The notes under the pieces are model-generated. The model did not search any database. It had not been told where the DNA came from and saw only the letters and a program-made list of their open reading frames with translations. From the NCBI GenBank assembly GCA_009392295.1, contig VFGW01000006.1, forward strand, positions 95,058 through 159,057: a stretch of 64,000 nt of DNA, given 5' to 3'. Below, piece by piece: positions 42,419 to 51,215 of the stretch. Positions within the stretch are counted from its first letter, which is position 1. Each line of letters opens with the position of its first letter. The position numbers and the translations under genes were made by a program. This stretch comes from SAR202 cluster bacterium (GTDB lineage: Bacteria; Chloroflexota; Dehalococcoidia; Lucifugimonadales; GCA-2719675).

Positions 42419-42868
42419 TTACTTATCCAAAGCAACAGCAGTGTTCCAAATCCAACCTTCTTGCCCAGTATCTATAACTTTAATCTTCATCAGGCCTAAC
42501 GGATATGTCCTTGGGCTTTCTCCAGGATCATTAAATCTAACATAAAGGCATGTAGCTTCATCTATAACCTTAACTCTAGCATCTATAGGAACTGGATCCC
42601 CTCTACCATCAATTACACAATGATTATGTTTCGTAGAATAAATTGCCAACATTCGATATTCAAAGCTAGACCAAACTTCAAGAGGTAATTGAATCACTTT
42701 ATCCATTTTTGCATTCTGAAGATATGAAGAACCTTTAGTCTGATTAACTATTACTTCAGGAGAAATTAATTGACCATTAAGAACTTCAATACTAGAAGTA
42801 GATTTTGCACAAGAAAGAAGTAAAATCAAAGTAGTAAAAATATAAAATTTTAAAATCAAAAACTTCAT
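42419..42868 (-). CDS. Small lipoprotein, unknown function
   Basis: The start at ATG 42866-42868 (MKFLILKFYI) is chosen because it gives a standard type II signal: positively charged start, a hydrophobic stretch, and the lipobox LLLSC with the lipid-modified cysteine near residue 20. A GGAA site stands seven bases upstream. The mature part (~130 aa) is mostly beta, with IQLPLEVWSSFEYRMLAIYS, HNHCVIDGRGDPVPIDARVKVIDEATCLYVRF (two cysteines that may form a disulfide), and GQEGWIWNTAVAL. The ending resembles an SH3-like fold (GxEGWVW). It is expected on the outer face of the cytoplasmic membrane. It lies 84 nt after the MMPL gene on the same strand. Confidence 0.8.
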   Translation of the reverse strand: MKFLILKFYIFTTLILLLSCAKSTSSIEVLNGQLISPEVIVNQTKGSSYLQNAKMDKVIQLPLEVWSSFEYRMLAIYSTKHNHCVIDGRGDPVPIDARVKVIDEATCLYVRFNDPGESPRTYPLGLMKIKVIDTGQEGWIWNTAVALDK

Positions 42869-42952
42869 TCGAATTCCATATTCCAAATAATTTAACAAAA
42901 TCTATCAACATTTACAAAAAATATTATAAAATAATTTTTCTTAAATATGAAG

Positions 42953-45202
42953 TTAATTATTAATAAATTGTCGTGAAGGCCACCAATTATATTTACCCAG
43001 CAATTTAACTAAGGCAGGTACTATCAAAGTTCGTGTGATAAAAGTATCTATCAAAACGCCTAACGCTACTGCAAAACCTAGTTGAAAAAGATCTTTTAAT
43101 GGCAATGACATTAATGCTGAAAAAGTCCCTGCTAAAATTAATCCTGCTGAAGTAATTACACCTCCAGTTAATGCTAATGTTTTCAAAACAGCAACATCTA
43201 AATTCGCTTTCAAGTTTTCTTCTCTTAAACGAGACATCAAATAAATATTGTAATCAACACCTAAAGCATTTAGGAAAATGAATAAAAAGAATGGTAATCC
43301 TGGTGTAATACTAGCTTGATCAAAAACATTCTCAAAAATAAATATCGCTAATCCCAAGGTAGAAAAATAAGTAAAAATTATTGTCGCGAGTAAATAAATT
43401 GGAGCAACTAATGATTTAAGTAATAAAACTAAAATAATTCCTATAGCTATTAAAATAATAGGTAAAACTAAATAGGTATCCCGGTCACCAGTTTGTCTTG
43501 TATCAAATGCTTCAGCAGTTTCTCCTCCAATATATGTGATAGATTGACTAATTGAAGAAGATTCAATTGATTTATTGACAACATCACGAAGTTTAGGAAT
43601 AAAATCTAAAGCTTCGTTAGAATATGGATTAACATTTAAAACAACTTCAAATTTAACAACATTTTTATCATTAGAAATAAATTGAGCTGATCTTTCAAAA
43701 ATTGGTTTTAATTGAGAATCATTTCCTTTGTGTGCCTGTAAAATCATTGAAGATCCAATATCTGAATAGGAACCAAACGGTCGAATATAATATGAAACAT
43801 CATCAACTAAGTTAGTAGATAAAATATCTTTTGCTAAGGTCTCAAAGTTTTCTATAACTTTTGGATCAAATAAATCAATATTCTCATTCTCAATAAAAAT
43901 ATTTGTTGGGGATAATCTTCCTGGAGAAAAACCTTCTCTAAGTAATTCAAATGACCTTACAGATTCTGTATCCTTAGGTAAACTATCTAATTGATCAAAA
44001 GATTTTTGAGAGCCAAAAACACCAAATATCATTACACCTAAAGTGATTATTGTAGCAACTAATGTAAAAATAGGCTTTTTAAGAACAATTTTACCTATTC
44101 TTCCGTACAACATTCCTTCTTCAGCTCGAGTATTAGATGATTTTTTTGGAATGAAAGGCCAAAATGATTTTGCCCCCAATATAGTTAGAATTGCTGGCAC
44201 TAAAGTCAAAGAAGCTAATGTCATAATTACAATTGCAATACCAATTATTGGCCCCATAGATTGATAACTTTTTAAGTCCGCTAATAACAAAATCAACGAA
44301 GCTAGTATAATTGTTCCACCTGCGGAACCAACTGCTCCACCAATACCAATCATTGTTTTTTTCATAGCATCAATCGATAATCCCGAATTTTTCAGCTCTT
44401 CTCTAAATCTAGATGCAATGAATAAACAATAATCAGTCCCTGATCCGAACAAGACAACTGTCATAATCCCTCTAGATTGACCATTAACAACTAAAAATGA
44501 GCTGTCTTCAGATATAAAAGCAATAATAGATAAGGCAAGTTGCATCACTAAACCAACACAAAGCAAAGGAATTATAGCAACAATGGGAGATCTATATATC
44601 ACTAATAATAATACCAATACTAATCCAATTGTGACATACAACAATAAACCATCTATTTTCGAAAACACTTCGAATAAATCTAAATATAGGCCTGCAGGAC
44701 CACCAGTTTCAAGATCTAGCTGAGCTGATCGATAATTTGAAACATAATCTCTAATAGCCTGAACAGATTTTTGAAAATAATCCTCAGTGGGATTGCCAGA
44801 AATATTAACTATTAGAGTCATGGTAGTTTGATCTAATGAAAGTAACTCGTTCTTAGCTTCAGGAGTATTAAAAATAGAAACAATGTTTTGAATTTTTAAA
44901 GATTCTTGTTTAGATTCAAGCCATGAAGCAATTTTTCTTGCAGCGTCATAATCTGATTCAGATAAGCCATTTTTGTTCCTAAAAACAACTATTACAGGCA
45001 ATCCATCTTGGGGGAAATTTTCTACACTTATTTGAAATGCTTTTGTAGATTCAGCTGAATTAGGCAACCAATCAGTAGCTTGTGTAGACTCTTTTAAAGG
45101 GGGAGCTGTACTTATCAACAATCCACTAATCAATAACCAAGAAATTACTGTTATCCATTTCCCGTACTTAGAAGTGATAAAACCAAAAAGTTGTTGAAGC
45201 AA
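42953..45202 (-). CDS. MMPL/RND family transporter
   Basis: The 749-aa protein has the MmpL architecture: one N-terminal membrane helix, a large extracytoplasmic loop (residues ~35-170), five helices including a sterol-sensing-like block with FGSGTDYCLFIASRFREEL near residues 250-270, a second extracytoplasmic loop (~390-545), then five more helices with LNALGVDYNIYLMSRLREE near residues 640-660. The repeated GxDYxxxxxSRxREE motif is the MmpL signature and includes the proton-relay aspartate-tyrosine pairs. It probably exports lipids or small apolar compounds driven by protons. The start is TTG with AAGGG about 12 nt upstream. It lies upstream of the lipoprotein gene. Confidence 0.9.
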   Translation of the reverse strand: MLQQLFGFITSKYGKWITVISWLLISGLLISTAPPLKESTQATDWLPNSAESTKAFQISVENFPQDGLPVIVVFRNKNGLSESDYDAARKIASWLESKQESLKIQNIVSIFNTPEAKNELLSLDQTTMTLIVNISGNPTEDYFQKSVQAIRDYVSNYRSAQLDLETGGPAGLYLDLFEVFSKIDGLLLYVTIGLVLVLLLVIYRSPIVAIIPLLCVGLVMQLALSIIAFISEDSSFLVVNGQSRGIMTVVLFGSGTDYCLFIASRFREELKNSGLSIDAMKKTMIGIGGAVGSAGGTIILASLILLLADLKSYQSMGPIIGIAIVIMTLASLTLVPAILTILGAKSFWPFIPKKSSNTRAEEGMLYGRIGKIVLKKPIFTLVATIITLGVMIFGVFGSQKSFDQLDSLPKDTESVRSFELLREGFSPGRLSPTNIFIENENIDLFDPKVIENFETLAKDILSTNLVDDVSYYIRPFGSYSDIGSSMILQAHKGNDSQLKPIFERSAQFISNDKNVVKFEVVLNVNPYSNEALDFIPKLRDVVNKSIESSSISQSITYIGGETAEAFDTRQTGDRDTYLVLPIILIAIGIILVLLLKSLVAPIYLLATIIFTYFSTLGLAIFIFENVFDQASITPGLPFFLFIFLNALGVDYNIYLMSRLREENLKANLDVAVLKTLALTGGVITSAGLILAGTFSALMSLPLKDLFQLGFAVALGVLIDTFITRTLIVPALVKLLGKYNWWPSRQFINN

Positions 45203-45483
45203 AATTATATTAACCCTTTATTATTAGATATGTATATTTCGTAAAAAGATTATAAAAAACACCCAAATAATATAACCATCAACGTAATAATTTTACGTGA
45301 AACTTAAATTTTCGTCTATAATTTCAAAAACTTAAAATCAACTATTAATATCTTAAATATCTAGGTTGAAATTTTAATCAAATTATATATAGAAATATTT
45401 GTTTTTATGTAAGTATTTTCAAAAGAACGAATATTGCAAAATAAATTATTATGTTAATATATTCAAAATAATAAGGATTCAGC
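45203..45483. other. 281-bp AT-rich spacer between divergent MMPL and phosphoesterase genes
   Basis: Only promoter-like AT tracts are visible, with an AAGGA ribosome site just before the ATG at 45484. I find no ORF, tRNA or strong hairpin. Confidence 0.4.
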
Positions 45484-46239
45484 ATGTCTTTTAAATTTAT
45501 TCAAATGTCAGACCCACAATTAGGATTTTATGCCTCTAGACATCCTGGTGTTACAGGAATAGATTTTGAAATCAACAATTTATCAAAAGCAGTTAAATTA
45601 ACTAATAAAATCAAACCTGATTTTGTAATAACTACTGGGGATTTAACCCAAGATAGATTAGATTCACAACAAGCTAGAATTGTAAAAGAACTTTATAGTC
45701 AATTAAATTGCAAATATTATTTTGCTTCAGGCAATGCGGACTTAACAAATTCACCCAAATTTCAAGACATAGAAAGATTCCGGAAAAGATTTGGGCCAGA
45801 TTACTACAGTTTTGAATATTTGAACTCCCAATTTATAATTTTAAATAGTACTGTTTTGTTTGATTCTAAAGAAGTACCTGGTGCCGATATTGAGCAAATC
45901 GAATTCCTAAAAAATTCTTTGCTAGAAGGTAATGCAAACAATGTACAACATCAGATGATTTTTATGCACCATCCACTTTTTGGATCTCAACCAAATGAAG
46001 AAAATTCTGAAAAAGTACTACCTAAAACTAATAGAAAAAAACTACTAAAATTAATAGAAAGTCATAACGTAACAGCTGTTTTTACAGGTCATTGGCACTC
46101 AAATAATATTGTCAAATTTAAACACACTCAATTAATTACATCTGGGCCAATAACATTTGGACTTGGAAAAGATCCCTCTGGAATTAGATTAATAGAAGTT
46201 GAAAAACAACAAATTAATCACGAATATATTCCATTATAA
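45484..46239 (+). CDS. Calcineurin-like metallophosphoesterase
   Basis: The 251-aa protein has the metallophosphoesterase blocks in order: FIQMSDPQLGF (the usual DxH is DPQ, with Gln in place of His), ITTGDLTQD near residue 51, SGNADLTN near residue 80 (GNHD changed to GNAD), FMHHPLFGS near residue 161, and FTGHWHSNNIVK near residue 202. The changed DxH and GNHD motifs resemble the CPPED1-like subgroup, which keeps the fold with altered metal ligands. It probably hydrolyses phosphoesters; whether it is fully active is uncertain. msrB follows 30 nt later. Confidence 0.85.
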   Translation: MSFKFIQMSDPQLGFYASRHPGVTGIDFEINNLSKAVKLTNKIKPDFVITTGDLTQDRLDSQQARIVKELYSQLNCKYYFASGNADLTNSPKFQDIERFRKRFGPDYYSFEYLNSQFIILNSTVLFDSKEVPGADIEQIEFLKNSLLEGNANNVQHQMIFMHHPLFGSQPNEENSEKVLPKTNRKKLLKLIESHNVTAVFTGHWHSNNIVKFKHTQLITSGPITFGLGKDPSGIRLIEVEKQQINHEYIPL

Positions 46240-46269
46240 TCATTTTAAATACTAGAAACCATATAAACC

Positions 46270-46674
46270 ATGAATGACGAAAAATATCGAAATAAATTAA
46301 CTCCCGAACAATTCGAAGTAACAAGACTCAAAGGAACAGAACAGCCCTTCACTGGAAAATATGACAATTTTTTTGAAGACGGAACTTATATTTGTATATG
46401 TTGTGAACAAACTCTTTTTTCATCTGAGAATAAATTCAATTCTGGTTGCGGATGGCCAAGTTTTTCGAAAACATCGGATGAAAACTCGATAAATGAAAAT
46501 GAAGATCTATCACATGGAATGCAAAGAATAGAAGTTACATGCAGTAATTGTAATGCACATCTAGGTCATGTTTTTAATGATGGCCCCAACCCAACTGGCC
46601 TAAGATATTGTATTAATTCTGCATCATTAGATTTCAAAAAGTCAATTCAGAAGAATAATTCTTCTATAGGGTGA
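46270..46674 (+). CDS. msrB: Peptide-methionine (R)-S-oxide reductase
   Basis: The 134-aa repair enzyme reduces methionine-R-sulfoxide in proteins. The structural zinc is held by Cys42/Cys45 and Cys91/Cys94 (CSNC). [10 protein letters not shown] (57-66) and [10 protein letters not shown] (97-106) are conserved, and the catalytic cysteine is Cys114 in [10 protein letters not shown]. The catalytic residue is cysteine, not selenocysteine. It lies between the phosphoesterase and an unknown gene on the same strand. Confidence 0.96.
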   Translation: MNDEKYRNKLTPEQFEVTRLKGTEQPFTGKYDNFFEDGTYICICCEQTLFSSENKFNSGCGWPSFSKTSDENSINENEDLSHGMQRIEVTCSNCNAHLGHVFNDGPNPTGLRYCINSASLDFKKSIQKNNSSIG

Positions 46675-46732
46675 AAATATCGAAATAAATAATAATTCCT
46701 TAGACTTACAAATAGATTGGGAATCAAAAGAT

Positions 46733-47362
46733 ATGTTTAAAAAACTTGGCGTTTCAAAACATATTGATCAAATAAAAATATCTACTACTTTCCCTGAAAA
46801 TATTCAACAACATTCTACTTTAAATACAGAGTCATATAGGTACATGAAATGGGCAAATTTTATAATTAATCACACAGGAAAAGAAATAACTCTAACAAAT
46901 ATTGATTTATGGACTATCACAAAAATTCTAGAAGAACGTGAAATTAATTATTTAGATGCCTCTGATATTTTAAACTGGATAAAATATAAACCTTTTATTT
47001 CTGAAGAATTAGAACAACATTATCTCGAAGCAATTCAAATCAATCTAATTGAAAAAATATCAATATCAAACCCCGCAAGTTTTATAAAACATACAAAAAC
47101 TCATAATGAATATAAATTTTTATTAAGTAATTGGATATTAAACTTCTCAAATAATATGAATCAAAAACACAAATTCCATATGCATGAAATGAAAAATTAT
47201 TTATTACCTTCACAACAATTTAAAAAATATTGGAATTGGGCTGGTTCTCAAGGACCTCACGAAAAAAAACGTAAAAAAATTCATTTGCCTCCAATTTTCT
47301 TACTCCCAGATAAAAAAAATCCCTACTTTCAGATCAACATTTTAGACTATTTAAATGACTGA
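46733..47362 (+). CDS. Hypothetical protein, 209 aa
   Basis: I do not recognise this protein. It is helical and rich in Asn, Lys, Ile and aromatic residues. Segments include ESYRYMKWANFIINHTG, LWTITKILEEREI, FLLSNWILNFSNN and KYWNWAGSQGPHEKKRKKIHLPP; the last is strongly basic and could bind nucleic acid. No signal or membrane segment is seen. The ATG at 46733 has GGGAA about 10 nt before it. The frame is open back to 46670, just after the msrB stop, and its 21 upstream codons (…NSLDLQIDWESKD) look coding, but contain no ATG, GTG or TTG, so a rarer start further upstream is possible. Confidence 0.65.
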   Translation: MFKKLGVSKHIDQIKISTTFPENIQQHSTLNTESYRYMKWANFIINHTGKEITLTNIDLWTITKILEEREINYLDASDILNWIKYKPFISEELEQHYLEAIQINLIEKISISNPASFIKHTKTHNEYKFLLSNWILNFSNNMNQKHKFHMHEMKNYLLPSQQFKKYWNWAGSQGPHEKKRKKIHLPPIFLLPDKKNPYFQINILDYLND

Positions 47363-47483
47363 AATTTAAATTATAATTTTAAGCTCTCTCTAAATGATTA
47401 GTAATTTTTGAATAATTTGACTTCTTCAAAAAATCCTTTATGATCTATCTAAGTTCATAGTAAAACTAGAAAATCAATAAAAG

Positions 47484-47508
47484 TTTTTCATGTATATAAT
47501 ATGAAAAA
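47484..47508 (+). promoter_or_regulatory. Inverted repeat flanking a TATAAT -10 box
   Basis: TTTTTCAT (47484-47491) and its exact reverse complement ATGAAAAA (47501-47508) flank TATAAT at 47495-47500, about 30 nt before the aminotransferase ATG. A repressor bound here would cover the -10 element. Confidence 0.45.
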
Positions 47509-47535
47509 TACATTACCTAACAAAATATACTTTTA

Positions 47536-48882
47536 ATGGATCCCTCAAGAAACATTCAACAAAAAATTCAATTTGAAATAAATCAGTTCATTTCAAATTC
47601 AAAAAATTCTGAAACTTTACAAAATCAATCCAAAAAATATCTCCCTGGGGGAAATTCTAGACGCAGTGCTTATTTTGATCCTTATCCCACATATTTCAAT
47701 AAAGGTTCAGGAAAATATGTTTTCGACGTTGATAACAACAAATATTTAGATTACATGCTAAATGCTACCAGCTTAATCTTAGGACACTCCCATCCGGAAG
47801 TGGTATCTGAAATTCAAAAACAAACTATTTTAGGCACAGCATTCAGCGGACCTACTGAATCACAAATTGAATTAGCAAAAATGCTATGCGACAACATACC
47901 TTCAGTCGATCTTATAAGGTTCACTAATTCTGGTACAGAAGCAACTATGATGGCAATCAGGGCAGCAAGAGCATATACCAAAAAATCAAAAATTGTCAAA
48001 ATAGAAGGGGCATATCATGGCTCTCATGAATATGTTTCCATAAGTGTATATCCTGAAAAATCAAATCAAAAAACCTCTAACATCAAGCCAACTTTAGAAT
48101 ATACTGGTCAACCGAAAAGTTTAAAAGAGGAAGTATTAGTTATTCGTTACAACGATATAAAACAAGCCGACAAAATTTTATCAAAAAACCATAAAGAGAT
48201 TGCATGTATCATAATTGAGCCTGTTTTATCTCAATTTGGTTACGTACCAGCAAAAATAGAATATTTGAAAACCATAAGAGAAATCTCAAAAAAATATAAT
48301 ATAGTCCTTATTTTTGATGAGATACAAAGTTTTCGCTTAAGTAAGTCTGGGGCTCAAGGTTTAATGGGTATATATCCTGATTTAACTGCATTTGGAAAAA
48401 TCATTGGCGGCGGCACTCCTATAGGAGCATTTGGCGGTCAAAAAGAAATTATGGCACAATTTGATCCAGCTAGCACATCATTTATACACCATTCAGGAAC
48501 ATTTAATGCAAACCCTATTTCAATGGTAGCTGGAAAAATTGTATTAGAAAATTTAAATGAATCAGATTATTCTAGAATGAATAAATTGGGGGAAATATTA
48601 AGAGGCAAACTATCGAATTTATTCAAAGAGTTAAATATAGAAGCTAAAATTACAGGAATAGGGTCTTTATTTGGGGTACATTTTTCAAACAACGAAATTA
48701 CAGACTACAGCTCAATGATCAACTCAAATCTAGAAATGAACAAATATTTCTTTATGAATTTATTAAACCAAGGCATACTAATGCAAACAAAATTTTATGG
48801 TTCACTAAACATTTTTTCTAATGAATCAGATATAAATACACTAATAAATTCCACAAAGAAAGCTGCGAAAGAGCTCCTGTAA
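47536..48882 (+). CDS. Class III PLP aminotransferase, glutamate-1-semialdehyde aminomutase-like
   Basis: The 448-aa protein has the class III motifs: KYLPGGNSRRSAYFDPYPTYF near residues 35-55, LDYMLNATSLILGHSHPEV, and FTNSGTEATMMAIRAARAYT near residues 134-153. IEGAYHGSHEYVSISVYP and the PLP aspartate segment LIFDEIQSFRLSKSG near residues 256-270 follow, then the PLP lysine in AFGKIIGGGTPIGAFGG near residues 283-299. It resembles HemL-like members of unknown substrate more than true HemL: no other tetrapyrrole gene is near, and FDEIQSFR replaces the typical FDEVMTGFR. It probably transaminates an amino acid or beta-amino acid. Confidence 0.85.
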   Translation: MDPSRNIQQKIQFEINQFISNSKNSETLQNQSKKYLPGGNSRRSAYFDPYPTYFNKGSGKYVFDVDNNKYLDYMLNATSLILGHSHPEVVSEIQKQTILGTAFSGPTESQIELAKMLCDNIPSVDLIRFTNSGTEATMMAIRAARAYTKKSKIVKIEGAYHGSHEYVSISVYPEKSNQKTSNIKPTLEYTGQPKSLKEEVLVIRYNDIKQADKILSKNHKEIACIIIEPVLSQFGYVPAKIEYLKTIREISKKYNIVLIFDEIQSFRLSKSGAQGLMGIYPDLTAFGKIIGGGTPIGAFGGQKEIMAQFDPASTSFIHHSGTFNANPISMVAGKIVLENLNESDYSRMNKLGEILRGKLSNLFKELNIEAKITGIGSLFGVHFSNNEITDYSSMINSNLEMNKYFFMNLLNQGILMQTKFYGSLNIFSNESDINTLINSTKKAAKELL

Positions 48883-48901
48883 AAGAAAAAATAATTATAA
48901 A

Positions 48902-49045
48902 TTAATTCTTGTCCCAAGGAATACTAGAAACAGCAGCTTTTAAATCAATGTGGGACTTAATTTTTTTGTAGGTCTTATAAATACCGAAAGAAAAAATTAA
49001 ACCTCCAAAAATAGCCCCTAAAAACTTCTTTGATTGTTTAAGCAT
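48902..49045 (-). CDS. 47-aa membrane microprotein
   Basis: This short leftward frame has an ATG at 49043-49045 and a strong GGAGGG Shine-Dalgarno five bases upstream. The protein starts MLKQSKKFLGAIFGGLIFSF and has a single membrane helix with a glycine-rich face (residues 8-23). A basic stretch YKTYKKIK and a soluble end SIPWDKN follow. It is too short for routine calling, but the ribosome site, positive-inside charge pattern and lack of other genes here make it credible. Function unknown. It converges on the aminotransferase gene. Confidence 0.6.
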   Translation of the reverse strand: MLKQSKKFLGAIFGGLIFSFGIYKTYKKIKSHIDLKAAVSSIPWDKN

Positions 49046-49193
49046 ATCAACCCTCCAGAAGAGCTCAAATAACGATTCAAAGATATGTACAATACTTTAA
49101 TAAAAAATTGAATTTTAATCAAACACTTTTTCATGATAATTTATTGATTTAAATATTTTTTAAAGCATATAGATTAAATAAAAATTGATTTTC

Positions 49194-49244
49194 CTGTACT
49201 AAACATATTAAAAACTGTACAAAAACCACTGAAAAATGTACTTA
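49194..49244. repeat. 51-nt direct repeat, copy 1
   Basis: Identical over 51 bases to 49374-49424. Each copy holds three TGTAC cores (beginning CTGTACT, then CTGTACA, then ATGTACT) spaced by AT-rich sequence and ACCACTG. The flanks are unrelated. Confidence 0.92.
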
Positions 49245-49373
49245 ACTAAAAACTCTAAAAAATAATCAAATAATATTATGTTTTAATTGAGCAAAAAACA
49301 AATAATTCCAATCAAAAATCACAAAATATATTAAATTTCATAACAAATATATTTTTATAACTCACAAAACAAT

Positions 49374-49424
49374 CTGTACTAAACATATTAAAAACTGTAC
49401 AAAAACCACTGAAAAATGTACTTA
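49374..49424. repeat. 51-nt direct repeat, copy 2
   Basis: Second exact copy, offset by exactly 180 bp from the first. It lies about 205 bp before the 30-aa microprotein and 333 bp before the MFS transporter. The repeated TGTAC cores would suit a multimeric DNA-binding protein or an RNA element. Confidence 0.92.
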
Positions 49425-49628
49425 CTCAACATTAGATACAATTAACAATTAAATTATTAATGTTCAGTAAATCATTTTACACTCAACACTATCCATAACT
49501 ATCTCGCTATATGTATAATCAATTATGTTGAAAATTAAAAATGTTACAAATCATAAAATATTTACAAAACACACCATTAAATATATCAAAATGAAACTTT
49601 TTATCCCGTTGAAAATAGAGAGACCATA

Positions 49629-49721
49629 ATGAATCAAACCTGGGTAACATTAATTGCTATGTGGCTATTTGCTATCGTAGTCTTAGGCAGTTTATTATTG
49701 CTAATATCACAATGTTCTTAA
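49629..49721 (+). CDS. 30-aa single-helix membrane microprotein
   Basis: The short frame starts at ATG 49629 with GAGAG about seven bases before it. The 30 residues begin MNQTWVTLIAMWLFAIVVLG and form essentially one transmembrane helix ending in ISQCS. It lies 35 nt before the MFS transporter and on the same strand, so it would be co-transcribed and could be a small partner of the transporter. The short length makes it uncertain; conservation would decide. Confidence 0.5.
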   Translation: MNQTWVTLIAMWLFAIVVLGSLLLLISQCS

Positions 49722-49756
49722 AAAAATTTGTTTAGTTCGTTTAATTAGAGGAAAAA

Positions 49757-51028
49757 ATGTTTAAAACAATTAAACAAACTATCCATAACAATGGTTTAAC
49801 ATGGCATTACGCTTGGATCATTGTTTTAATTGCATCTGTAATTCAAACATTAGCTTCATCCATAAGAATGACTTTTGGGATGCTAATCACGCCACTATCT
49901 GAAAGTTTCAATTGGAGTCAAGGTGAAATTACTATTGCATACGCAATAAGTAATATTGTTTCTGCCGTATCTGCACCTTTAGCTGGATCATTAGGTGATA
50001 GATTTGGAGAAAAAAAAATAATGATTATAGGTAGTATAATATTCATTATCGGGTTAATTTTCACCAGTTATTCAAAAAATTTAACCACATTATATATCTC
50101 TTATGGATTCATCATAGGCTTCGGACACTCCCTACTTCTTGTACCATTAATTCCTGTAATCATGAAATGGTTTAAAAAACATCTGGCTTTGGGAATCAGT
50201 GTTTGGATGACTTCCTGGGGTATTGGGCCCGCATTATCATCTCCAATAATTGCCGCATTATTAGACCAATTTGGATGGATGAAAACATTTTGGATACTTG
50301 GAATTATTTTCACAATTTCGATCATATATTTGTTAAGATATTTTCACGACAATCCTACATCTAAAGGAATTCTACCATTTGGAATTTCACATAATTCAGA
50401 TAGACCTGAAAACAATACGACAGATCCAAAAACTACTCAGAAATTACAAAAACTAATTCGAAACACACAAGAATATTGGAACATGTGTAGCATTCATTTT
50501 TTGGGCTGTGTTGGCCATTCTATAATTTTAATCTACATTGTGCCACTAGCATTGTTTCAAAATATTACATTAATCAAAGCAAGTATAGTGTTAAGTTTAA
50601 TGTCTGGAACCAGTATAATTTCTAGATTCTTAACTCCATTGATTTGTGAAAGATTTGGAATAAGAACATTTATGTCAATTTCATTCTTACTGCAAGCAAT
50701 ACCTATACTTCTACTTTTTGGAACAAACAATATATGGATATTTTATTTTTTTGCTGTATTTTTTGGTATTGGTTATGGTGGAGAAGCAGGAGGCTTCCCA
50801 ATTTTAAATAGACGTTATTACGGAAATGCTCCTATGGGAGGACCTACTGGGATTCAATTCCTTGGAGGAGGTTTAGGTATGGCATTAGGTGGCTGGCTAG
50901 GAGGCATGCTATTTGATTTCTATGGAAATTATGATCTCTCTCTCATACTGTCGATATGCGCTAGTATTGCAGGAATATTCAGTATACTATTGCTACAAAA
51001 TCCAAAAAGAAATTTGATTTCTAAATAA
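49757..51028 (+). CDS. MFS transporter (OFA/monocarboxylate-like)
   Basis: The 423-aa protein has 12 predicted membrane helices in two halves joined by a hydrophilic loop near residues 205-235 (SDRPENNTTDPKTTQ). The MFS motif A between helices 2 and 3 is GSLGDRFGEKKIMIIG near residues 77-92. A related sequence, CERFGIRTFM, lies at the same place in the second half. The opening WHYAWIIVLIASVIQTLASS and RMTFGMLITPLSESFNWSQGEI fit the oxalate-formate/monocarboxylate antiporter-like group, which suggests an organic anion as substrate. A GAGGAAAA site precedes the ATG. A 30-aa membrane protein is encoded just upstream. Confidence 0.88.
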   Translation: MFKTIKQTIHNNGLTWHYAWIIVLIASVIQTLASSIRMTFGMLITPLSESFNWSQGEITIAYAISNIVSAVSAPLAGSLGDRFGEKKIMIIGSIIFIIGLIFTSYSKNLTTLYISYGFIIGFGHSLLLVPLIPVIMKWFKKHLALGISVWMTSWGIGPALSSPIIAALLDQFGWMKTFWILGIIFTISIIYLLRYFHDNPTSKGILPFGISHNSDRPENNTTDPKTTQKLQKLIRNTQEYWNMCSIHFLGCVGHSIILIYIVPLALFQNITLIKASIVLSLMSGTSIISRFLTPLICERFGIRTFMSISFLLQAIPILLLFGTNNIWIFYFFAVFFGIGYGGEAGGFPILNRRYYGNAPMGGPTGIQFLGGGLGMALGGWLGGMLFDFYGNYDLSLILSICASIAGIFSILLLQNPKRNLISK

Positions 51029-51215
51029 ATATTACTTCCATCTAATATATTTTCATTAGGTATACATAATAAAAAGAAATATTTGTTTATGTTAATACAC
51101 AATATAGTAAAATTCGAACCTGTACCATCTATTCCTTTTAACATTTTGCAATATAAAATAACAATTTGTATTTAGTAATAATATATACATATAATTTTAT
51201 TTTGGATAATAATTA

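Larger units (their letters stand above)
49046..49628. other. 583-bp AT-rich non-coding stretch containing a direct repeat
   Basis: Between two microprotein genes there is no convincing ORF. The most notable content is a 51-nt exact direct repeat (49194-49244 and 49374-49424), its copies exactly 180 bp apart. The rest is A/T-rich without a recognisable RNA family. Confidence 0.6.

Noticed and set aside
49194..49424. The 51-nt repeats as a CRISPR array
   Set aside because: Only two copies, about 129 bp apart, no uniform spacers and no cas genes.
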